This document shows, piece after piece, positions 1-4,623 of a stretch of DNA of 5,678 nucleotides. The notes under the pieces were generated by a model. It was not told the DNA's origin and did no database searches. It saw nothing but the letters and a program-made list of their open reading frames with translations. The stretch covers positions 1 through 5,678 of the forward strand of contig JAUVBS010000158.1 in NCBI GenBank assembly GCA_030591105.1, read 5' to 3'. A program made the position numbers and the translations under genes. Source of the DNA: a bacterium (GTDB lineage Bacteria; Krumholzibacteriota; Krumholzibacteriia; LZORAL124-64-63). Positions within the stretch are counted from its first letter, which is position 1. Every line of letters starts with the position of its first letter.

Positions 1-1
1 T

Positions 2-394
2 CGGCAGCTGGCTCACATTCACGTCAGCTGGCTCAATCCAGATAAAATCCGTAAAGCGACGTTTGTCGGGCGTCGCAAGATGCTCGTCTACGACGACCTC
101 TCGCAGCGGGAGAAGATCCGGGTCTACGACAAGGGTGTCGAGATCCAGCCCCACTACGACAATTTCGGGGAATTCCAGCTCTCTTATCGATCCGGAGACG
201 TCTTCGTCCCGCGGGTCGAACAGCTCGAGCCGCTCAAGATCGAGACGGCCCACTTCCTGGACTGCATCGAAGGCAGGGCCGAACCGATTAGCAGTGGTCG
301 CCACGGGCTCGAGGTGGTAGAGGTGTTGGAAAAGGCGTGCCAGTCCATCCGGGAAGATGGTCGGCCTTACGAGCTCGAGTTGTCCGGGGTGTGA
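2..394 (+). CDS. Gfo/Idh/MocA-family sugar oxidoreductase, C-terminal part (5' end outside the window)
   Basis: The gene is already open at the first bases of the window; 130 residues remain before the TGA at 392-394. The N-terminal Rossmann NAD(P)-binding domain and the catalytic Lys/His region are missing, so only the C-terminal substrate-binding domain is seen. Family hallmarks are AHIHVSWLNPDKIR near residues 4-17, a GRRKMLVYDD strand (about 22-31), then LSYRSGDVFVPR and EPLKIETAHFLDCIEGR, and a closing helix with GLEVVEVLEKA. This family oxidises or epimerises sugars. Members in polysaccharide loci often act on UDP-HexNAc or UDP-uronic acids (WlbA/WbpB type), and the PxxxxxEPLKxExxHFxDCI pattern fits that group. 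The exact substrate is inference. The enzyme should be cytoplasmic. A glycosyltransferase gene starts 29 bases downstream, suggesting one operon. The family is well supported; the substrate is not. Confidence 0.88.
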   Translation, partial: RQLAHIHVSWLNPDKIRKATFVGRRKMLVYDDLSQREKIRVYDKGVEIQPHYDNFGEFQLSYRSGDVFVPRVEQLEPLKIETAHFLDCIEGRAEPISSGRHGLEVVEVLEKACQSIREDGRPYELELSGV

Positions 395-406
395 CCCCCG
401 GCCTTT

Positions 407-412
407 AAGGAG
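407..412 (+). promoter_or_regulatory. Ribosome binding site that supports the TTG start at 424
   Basis: AAGGAG lies 11 bases upstream of TTG 424. The first in-frame ATG (451) is 38 bases away from this site and would remove nine residues, including the start of the first beta strand (IRVAMIG). The TTG is therefore the better start. Confidence 0.6.
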
Positions 413-423
413 ACCGGGCTACC

Positions 424-1548
424 TTGCCGCGCGGATCGATCCGGGTCGCCATGATCGGCCAGAAGGGGTACCCACCGATCCACGGGGGTATCGAAAAGCA
501 TGTGGCTGAACTAGCCGCACGCCTCGGCGAGTACGGAATCACCCTCGACATCTACAGCCGTCCTCACTACAGCGACCAGAGCGGGCCGACCGACTTGAAC
601 GGGGTACGCATACGTCGCTTGCCCAGTGTACCGACGAAACACTTCGATGCGATCACGCACACCGCGTTGGCCACAGCCGATGTCCTCATGCGCCGGGCCG
701 ACGTCGTCCACTACCACGCGTTGGGGCCGGCGTTGCTGGCCGGGTTGCCGAGGTGGTTGGCGCGTAAGAAAACTGTCGTGACGGTCCACGGCCTCGACTG
801 GCAGCGGGAGAAGTGGGGCGCGGTCGCCACCAAGGTGCTGCGACTAGGTGAGGCGGCCAGCGTTCGCTTACCGCACCGGACCGTCGTCGTTTCGCGCGCC
901 CTGCGCGCGCACTACCTGCGGCAATACGGTCAGGAAACCGTCTACATCCCCAACGGTATCTCACCGCCGGTCTACCGGTCGCCGCGGCTGATCCGCGAGC
1001 ATGGTATCGACGGCGAGTACTTGCTGTTCGTCGGGCGGCTCGTGCCCGAGAAGGGGTGTCATTTACTGCTGGAGGCCTACTCGCAACTGCCGGCTGTCGT
1101 ACGTGAGCGGTACGGACTGGCCATCGCGGGCGACGCCGGTTTTACGGCCGGCTACGCCGAGCAGTTGCGCCGTATGGCTCCGGCCGAGACACGGTTTCTC
1201 GGCTATGTGCACGGCGAGATTCTCGATGAACTCTATAGCAATGCGGCCTTAGTGGTGTTGCCCTCGACTCTCGAGGGGCTCTCGATCACACTGCTCGAAG
1301 GTATGAGCTACGGGCGCTGCTGTCTGGTCAGCGACATCCCACCGAATCTCGAAGCGGCGGGCGCCTGGGCCCAGACCTTCCGTTCCGGTGAAGTAGCCGA
1401 TCTACTCGGCCAGTTGACCTGGATACTCGACCAGCCGGACGCCCGGCAACGTCTGGGCGAGGGAGCGCGACGGCACGTTCTGGAGAACTACTCCTGGGAC
1501 CAGGTCGCCGACCAGACGGCTGCTGTCTACCGTGGGCTGGTGACCTAG
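424..1548 (+). CDS. GT4-family (GT-B fold) glycosyltransferase
   Basis: This 374-residue retaining glycosyltransferase should transfer a sugar from a nucleotide donor to a lipid-linked or glycan acceptor at the inner face of the cytoplasmic membrane. The N-terminal half opens with RVAMIGQKGYPPIHGGIEKHV (about 7-27), whose glycine-rich loop is typical of a GT4 subgroup with a MIGxxGxPxxxGGxE start. Other family marks are VHYHALGP (95-102), VHGLDWQREKWG (121-132) and IPNGI (175-179). The C-terminal donor domain has FVGRLVPEKG (202-211), whose Arg and Lys are the usual donor-phosphate contacts, and the EX7E motif from E284 to E292 in LEGLSITLLEG. The length is normal for the family. The start is TTG, supported by AAGGAG at 407-412. 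It follows the oxidoreductase by 29 bases, as in a polysaccharide operon. No signal peptide or membrane segment is seen. Donor and acceptor cannot be told. Confidence 0.9.
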   Translation: MPRGSIRVAMIGQKGYPPIHGGIEKHVAELAARLGEYGITLDIYSRPHYSDQSGPTDLNGVRIRRLPSVPTKHFDAITHTALATADVLMRRADVVHYHALGPALLAGLPRWLARKKTVVTVHGLDWQREKWGAVATKVLRLGEAASVRLPHRTVVVSRALRAHYLRQYGQETVYIPNGISPPVYRSPRLIREHGIDGEYLLFVGRLVPEKGCHLLLEAYSQLPAVVRERYGLAIAGDAGFTAGYAEQLRRMAPAETRFLGYVHGEILDELYSNAALVVLPSTLEGLSITLLEGMSYGRCCLVSDIPPNLEAAGAWAQTFRSGEVADLLGQLTWILDQPDARQRLGEGARRHVLENYSWDQVADQTAAVYRGLVT

Positions 1549-1592
1549 CAAACCGTGGGGAATCTCCTCTCGTCGTCCAGAAAAGCCGTGTC

Positions 1593-1624
1593 AGGCCGGG
1601 AGATGCGGGCAATCGCCCGGCTTT
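1593..1624 (+). terminator. Possible weak intrinsic terminator after the first glycosyltransferase
   Basis: GCCGGG at 1595-1600 pairs with CCCGGC at 1616-1621. The stem extends inward by GAT/ATC across one mismatch and outward by a G-T and an A-T pair. The loop is seven bases. The T tract is only TTT (1622-1624), so termination may be weak or Rho-assisted. It lies between the oxidoreductase/GT4 operon and the tRNA promoter, which is where a terminator is expected. Confidence 0.4.
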
Positions 1625-1660
1625 CAGCGGGGCGACCGGTGGGCAGACCAGGTGCGGAGG

Positions 1661-1688
1661 TTGACATCGCGCGGCGATATAATATCTT
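1661..1688 (+). promoter_or_regulatory. Sigma70 promoter for tRNA-Gly
   Basis: A perfect -35 TTGACA sits at 1661-1666. The best-spaced -10 is TATCTT at 1683-1688 (16-base spacer, 4 of 6 matches). A perfect TATAAT lies at 1678-1683, but only 11 bases from the -35, which is too short for normal sigma70 use. With TATCTT, transcription would begin near 1695, about 12 bases before the tRNA. Confidence 0.6.
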
Positions 1689-1706
1689 CATATCCTGCAT
1701 TTATGA

Positions 1707-1782
<76 letters not shown>

Positions 1783-1884
1783 TTATTTTTGGTGCGGGAG
1801 GGGTGACTGCCTCTCCTGTCGTCTTATCAGCGCGGTAGCGACGCAGCGGACGACGGCGAGACGGTATGCCAGTCGGTGGGAACC

Positions 1885-1913
1885 TTGACAGTCGGTCCGG
1901 ACGCGACGATAAT
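1885..1913 (+). promoter_or_regulatory. Strong sigma70 promoter for tRNA-Cys
   Basis: A perfect -35 TTGACA (1885-1890) is followed by an ideal 17-base spacer and GATAAT (1908-1913, 5 of 6 matches). The -10 ends only nine bases before tRNA-Cys, so the primary transcript should have a leader of about two or three bases. It is the best promoter in the window by consensus match. Confidence 0.8.
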
Positions 1914-1922
1914 TTTCTGCGG

Positions 1923-1997
1923 GGCGGCATAGCCAAGTGGTTAAGGCAACGGTCTGCAAAACCGCTATCCCCGGTTCGACTCCGGGTGCCGCCTCCA
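1923..1997 (+). tRNA. tRNA-Cys (anticodon GCA)
   Basis: This is a complete 75-base cloverleaf. The acceptor GGCGGCA (1923-1929) pairs with TGCCGCC (1987-1993), the discriminator is T1994 (expected for tRNA-Cys), and CCA is encoded at 1995-1997. The anticodon loop CTGCAAA has GCA at 1956-1958. The T-stem CCCGG/CCGGG encloses TTCGACT. By my alignment the outermost anticodon-stem pair (27-43) is A-C rather than a Watson-Crick pair, and 13-22 is A-A. The rest pairs well, so the gene is probably functional. It reads UGC and UGU. Confidence 0.97.
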
Positions 1998-2004
1998 GTT
2001 TCTC

Positions 2005-2032
2005 GCGGGCCGGGTTTTGCCCGGCCGCTTTT
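2005..2032 (+). terminator. Intrinsic terminator between tRNA-Cys and tRNA-Leu
   Basis: GGCCGGG (2008-2014) pairs with CCCGGCC (2020-2026) around a TTTTG loop. The stem extends by GC (2005-2006) with GC (2027-2028) across one bulged G (2007), and TTTT (2029-2032) follows. It starts eight bases after the CCA of tRNA-Cys and would end the upstream tRNA transcripts before the tRNA-Leu promoter. Confidence 0.75.
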
Positions 2033-2040
2033 CGTACCGG

Positions 2041-2069
2041 TTGACACCGCCATCGTGCGGTTCGATCAT
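2041..2069 (+). promoter_or_regulatory. Sigma70 promoter for tRNA-Leu and possibly the downstream glycosyltransferases
   Basis: A perfect -35 TTGACA (2041-2046) is followed by a 17-base spacer and GATCAT (2064-2069, 4 of 6 matches). It lies just after the terminator at 2005-2032. Transcription would start near 2076, about 29 bases before tRNA-Leu. No other promoter is visible before the glycosyltransferase gene at 2245. Confidence 0.6.
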
Positions 2070-2104
2070 CGCCTTGCCTGCAGAATCCGGGACCGAATCC
2101 GGGT

Positions 2105-2192
2105 GCCGGGGTGGCGAAACTGGTAGACGCAAGGGACTTAAAATCCCTCGGAGCGTTGCTCCGTGCCGGTTCGAATCCGGCCCCCGGCACCA
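2105..2192 (+). tRNA. tRNA-Leu (anticodon TAA)
   Basis: This is a complete 88-base class II tRNA. The acceptor GCCGGGG (2105-2111) pairs with CCCCGGC (2182-2188), the discriminator is A2189 (the leucine identity base), and CCA is encoded at 2190-2192. The anticodon stem AGGGA/TCCCT encloses CTTAAAA with TAA at 2139-2141. The long variable arm CGGAGC/GCTCCG with loop GTT (2149-2163) is typical of leucine tRNA. The T-arm is GCCGG/CCGGC with TTCGAAT. It reads UUA and UUG. Confidence 0.98.
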
Positions 2193-2233
2193 ATCACCAG
2201 CCCGCAGTGGCGTGGCGTTACACCCACGAACCT

Positions 2234-2240
2234 GGGAGGA
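2234..2240 (+). promoter_or_regulatory. Ribosome binding site that sets the GTG start at 2245
   Basis: GGGAGGA lies four bases before GTG 2245. The reading frame is open much further upstream, through tRNA-Leu, but those codons cannot be coding. This site and the start of the first beta strand (RLAFLSIG) fix the start. Confidence 0.8.
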
Positions 2241-2244
2241 ATCG

Positions 2245-3378
2245 GTGCGCCTGGCCTTTCTGTCCATCGGACGGCACCTGCATACTGAGCGCTGGATCTC
2301 CTGGTTCGCCGAACGGGGTCACGAGTGCCACTTGTTGACCGTCCAGCCCGGAGAGATTCCCGGTGTAACGGTCCACGATATCACCACACGGCACGGCCCC
2401 AAGCCGGTGCGTTACGCCCTGTCCCTCGTCGCGGTGAGGCGTCTGTTGCGGCGGTTGCGCCCGGATCTGTTGAACACGCATTTTTTGACGGGCTACGGTT
2501 ACTGGGGGCACTTTTCCGGCTTTCATCCCAACGTACTGACGGTTTGGGGTGACGATGTCTACGTGACCCCGTTCGAAAACCGCCTGAAGAACCTGCTGGC
2601 GCGACGAGCTTTGGCCTCGTGCGACGCGGTGACCGGCGATTCACGCGATATCTTGAGTGGTTGTGCTGCGCTCGGGGCTGTTCCGGAACGTTGTTTTCGC
2701 GTCCTGTGGGGGGTGGACTTCACCCGGTTCCGATCGGCGACTGCCCAGGACTACCGCCGCCGACTCGGATTCGGTGACGACGATATCGTCTTTTTCTCGC
2801 CGCGCAGTTTCACGCAGCCGTACTACAATATCGACACGGTGATCGAAGCCGCGGCCCGCGTCGTCGCCACTGTACCGGGTGCGCGGTTTTTCTTCGCCGG
2901 CTACGAAGGCGATCCCGGGCCGTTCCGTGCCCGAGCAGAGGCGGCTGGCCTGACCGGCGTGATGGTCTTCGGCGGCCGTATCCCGCACGCCGAGTTCGCC
3001 AGCGCGCTGAACGCCAGCGATGTATTCATCTCCGTACCGTCGGTCGACGCGACGGCGGTCAGTCTGCTCGAGGCCATGGCCTGTCAGTGCGCGATCATCG
3101 TGTCGGATCTGCCGTCCGCGACCGAGTGGATAGCGGATGGAAAATCAGGTCTGGTGGTTACCCCACGCGACGTCACGGGGTTGGCCGATGCGATGAAGCG
3201 CTTCGCCGGTAACCCGGAATTGCGCGCTGTCTGTGGCCGCGCTGCCGGCGAGACAGCGCGACGCGACGCCGGTTTCGATGCGAACATGAGTCACGTCGCT
3301 GATATCTTTCGCTGCCTGACTGAAGATGAAGTCGACTGGCCGGTAGAGGTTTCGCTGCCGTTGCTCAGTGGCGGTTAG
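2245..3378 (+). CDS. GT4-family (GT-B fold) glycosyltransferase with a DX7E motif
   Basis: This protein of 377 residues starts at GTG 2245 and ends at TAG 3376-3378. The N-terminal domain begins RLAFLSIGRHLHTERWI, followed by LNTHFLTGYGYWG (76-88) and LTVWGDDVY (98-106), a GT4 acceptor-domain signature. WGVDFTRF (155-162) replaces the usual PNGVD linker. The donor domain starts FFSPRSFTQPYYNIDTVIEA (183-202); Arg187 is present, but the Lys of the common GRxxxxKG motif is not. ISVPSVDATAVSLLEAMAC (262-280) gives D268-X7-E276, with Asp in place of the first Glu of EX7E. This looks like a subfamily variant rather than a defect, since the serine-rich VSLLEAMA end is intact. No signal peptide or transmembrane helix is seen. 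It should act in the cytoplasm at the membrane on a surface-glycan precursor. A GT2 gene follows after 10 bases. Donor and acceptor are unknown. Confidence 0.9.
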   Translation: MRLAFLSIGRHLHTERWISWFAERGHECHLLTVQPGEIPGVTVHDITTRHGPKPVRYALSLVAVRRLLRRLRPDLLNTHFLTGYGYWGHFSGFHPNVLTVWGDDVYVTPFENRLKNLLARRALASCDAVTGDSRDILSGCAALGAVPERCFRVLWGVDFTRFRSATAQDYRRRLGFGDDDIVFFSPRSFTQPYYNIDTVIEAAARVVATVPGARFFFAGYEGDPGPFRARAEAAGLTGVMVFGGRIPHAEFASALNASDVFISVPSVDATAVSLLEAMACQCAIIVSDLPSATEWIADGKSGLVVTPRDVTGLADAMKRFAGNPELRAVCGRAAGETARRDAGFDANMSHVADIFRCLTEDEVDWPVEVSLPLLSGG

Positions 3379-3380
3379 GA
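3377..3380 (+). promoter_or_regulatory. Ribosome binding site overlapping the upstream stop codon
   Basis: AGGA shares bases with the TAG stop (3376-3378) of the preceding gene and lies eight bases before ATG 3389. It favours ATG 3389 over the in-frame GTG 3368, which sits inside the upstream gene and would add seven residues ahead of the first beta strand. The arrangement suggests translational coupling. Confidence 0.55.
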
Positions 3381-3388
3381 ACTGTCCG

Positions 3389-4363
3389 ATGGATCTGTCC
3401 GTCGTCATCCCGACGTTGAACAAGGTCGCTCTACTGGAGCGGACGCTCACCGCGCTCGAAGACCAGGAACTGACCGGCTTTGCGTGGGAAATCGTGGTGG
3501 TCGATGATGGATCGGGCGACGGGACTGCCGCGATGCTCGCGTTACGCGCGGAGCGCCAGGATAGCCGCGTTCGTCCGGCCTCACCGGGCCGTAACCTAGG
3601 CCGCGCCGGCGCGCGTAATTTCGGAGCCCGCCACGCGGCTGGTCGCTATCTGCTTTTCCTCGACGACGACATCGTAGTTCCGCCGGGGCTGTTGGCGGCG
3701 CACCTGGCATTGCTCGTCGCACATCCGGGCGATGGAACCATCGGCTATGCCGTCACCGAACCGAGCCTCATCGACGCGCCGCATTTCCACTACCTCGACA
3801 CGCGCGCGGTCGCCAAGCTCGCGCCGGGCCCCGCACCGGCGAAGTACTTCGTCACTCAGAACGCGGCGGTGCCCCGCGACGCATTCCTGAGCGTAGACGG
3901 TTTCGACGAGGAGTTCGCAGCGTACGGCTTCGAGGATATGGAGGTAGCTTTTCGTCTGGAGGAATCTGCGGGGGTTTCATTTCACGCACTCAAGCAACCG
4001 GTGCCGCAGCACGTTCATCACCACACGCTCGCCGAGTACTTCGCCAAGAAACGGGAGTGCGGTATGCGTTCGCTCAGCCACCTGGCGGAAAAGCATCCGG
4101 ATCGACTTGCGGCGATGGGTTTGAACTTGGTGATCGACCCTCCAGGACGGCAGCGCGCCGGCTGGCCGATCCGGTTGCTGCGCCACGGGGCGCAGGGCTG
4201 GCCCGGGCGGGCGGTCCAAGCTCTGGTGCGCCACTGGCCCACCGGCCACGATAGCCGGCCGCGATGGCCGCGTCTCTACTTCCGGTTCATGGATCTGGCG
4301 GTATTCGCCTGCTATCGGCAGGGACTGATTCACCGACCCGAGACCGGTTCTGTACGTCCCTGA
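3389..4363 (+). CDS. GT2-family (GT-A fold) glycosyltransferase with a galactosyltransferase-like C-terminal region
   Basis: Starting at ATG 3389 the protein has 324 residues. It opens directly with the GT2 first strand MDLSVVIPTLNK, then IVVVDDGSGDGT (35-46, nucleotide binding) and the metal-binding DXD-type LFLDDDIVVPP (89-99). GRNLGRAGARNFGARHAAGRYLLF (67-90) is the usual GT2 stretch before DXD. The acceptor region has VTQNAAVPRDAFLSVDGFDEEF (155-176) followed by YGFEDMEVAFRLEESG-like residues (179-194); E182-D183 is the likely catalytic-base motif, as in Glyco_transf_7C domains. A His-rich HVHHH lies at 208-212. It should be an inverting, metal-dependent, cytoplasmic or peripheral membrane enzyme. 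The last 75 residues are Arg- and Trp-rich and could associate with membrane, but no clear transmembrane helix is seen. It is probably co-transcribed with the GT4 gene 10 bases upstream. The transferred sugar is unknown. Confidence 0.9.
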   Translation: MDLSVVIPTLNKVALLERTLTALEDQELTGFAWEIVVVDDGSGDGTAAMLALRAERQDSRVRPASPGRNLGRAGARNFGARHAAGRYLLFLDDDIVVPPGLLAAHLALLVAHPGDGTIGYAVTEPSLIDAPHFHYLDTRAVAKLAPGPAPAKYFVTQNAAVPRDAFLSVDGFDEEFAAYGFEDMEVAFRLEESAGVSFHALKQPVPQHVHHHTLAEYFAKKRECGMRSLSHLAEKHPDRLAAMGLNLVIDPPGRQRAGWPIRLLRHGAQGWPGRAVQALVRHWPTGHDSRPRWPRLYFRFMDLAVFACYRQGLIHRPETGSVRP

Positions 4364-4412
4364 TCAGTCCAGGTTCACTGGGGATTAAGCGCGTTGCTTG
4401 GCTGGTCGAAAC

Positions 4413-4446
4413 TGCCATTGTGGCAGTAACTGGTGCCAGTATGGCG
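4413..4446. repeat. Two palindromes TGCCA-N3-TGGCR, 21 bp apart; operator candidate
   Basis: The first copy is TGCCA-TTG-TGGCA (4413-4425); its symmetry extends by AC and GT to 7-base arms (4411-4427). The second is TGCCA-GTA-TGGCG (4434-4446). Their starts are 21 bp apart, two helical turns, so a dimeric regulator could bind both on one DNA face. The second copy ends one base before the -35 of the candidate dnaK promoter. The sites are visible; their function is inferred. Confidence 0.5.
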
Positions 4447-4447
4447 T

Positions 4448-4475
4448 TTGAACCGGCGTCACGCCTCACTATATT
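4448..4475 (+). promoter_or_regulatory. Candidate sigma70 promoter for dnaK
   Basis: TTGAAC (4448-4453, 4 of 6 matches) is followed by a 16-base spacer and TATATT (4470-4475, 5 of 6 matches). Transcription would start near 4482 and give a leader of about 140 bases. The spacer contains the perfect palindrome GGCGT-C-ACGCC (4455-4465), which could be an operator. No clear heat-shock sigma32 pair or CIRCE element was found. Confidence 0.45.
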
Positions 4476-4543
4476 GGCGAGCATGAGTAGGTATAGTTTC
4501 TCTAACGCCAATTATATCACCACATTAGGGTGAGTGCGCTACG

Positions 4544-4556
4544 GCCGCCTGGCGGC
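4544..4556. repeat. GC-rich inverted repeat in the dnaK leader
   Basis: GCCGCC and GGCGGC flank a single T, so as RNA they would form a five-pair hairpin with a CTG loop. It lies about 68 bases before the dnaK start and inside the predicted leader. There is no T tract after it, so it is not an intrinsic terminator. A role in mRNA folding is possible but unproven. Confidence 0.35.
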
Positions 4557-4623
4557 ATGGGACTTGTTTACCCTTCAGCGTTGAGATGTTCACAATACCC
4601 TCGCACAGAAAAGGGAGAAGCCC

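Larger units (their letters stand above)
4364..4623. other. Intergenic region upstream of dnaK
   Basis: These 260 bases hold no convincing gene and appear more AT-rich than the flanking coding sequence. They contain two spaced palindromes (4413-4446), a sigma70-like promoter (4448-4475) with a palindrome in its spacer, a GC-rich inverted repeat (4544-4556) and the dnaK ribosome binding site AGGGAG (4612-4617). I see no good intrinsic terminator after the GT2 gene. CCAG/CTGG near 4369-4380 is too short and lacks a T tract. Confidence 0.6.

Noticed and set aside
1796..1815. Hairpin GGGAGG/CCTCTC after tRNA-Gly as a terminator
   Set aside because: The stem includes a G-T pair, the loop is eight bases and no T tract follows. 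The T-rich stretch at 1783-1790 lies before the stem, not after it.
2170..2192. tRNA-Leu 3' end as an integration (att) site
   Set aside because: No second copy of the tRNA 3' end, integrase or other mobility gene is found in the window.
2017..2244. Upstream extension of the second GT4 reading frame to 2017
   Set aside because: The extension reads through tRNA-Leu. A strong ribosome binding site at 2234-2240 and the first beta strand fix the start at 2245.
3368..3388. GTG 3368 as the start of the GT2 gene
   Set aside because: It lies inside the preceding gene and adds seven residues not typical of GT2. ATG 3389 has AGGA at a good distance and begins exactly at the family's first strand.
4400..4438. 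Possible sigma54 promoter at the TGGC/GC motifs
   Set aside because: The GG-to-GC spacing is 11 rather than 10 bases at the best candidate, and the TTGCA element is absent.
4521..4541. Possible CIRCE (HrcA) element near GAGTGCGCTA before dnaK
   Set aside because: Only a partial right half is present; the matching TTAGCACTC half with a nine-base spacer is missing.
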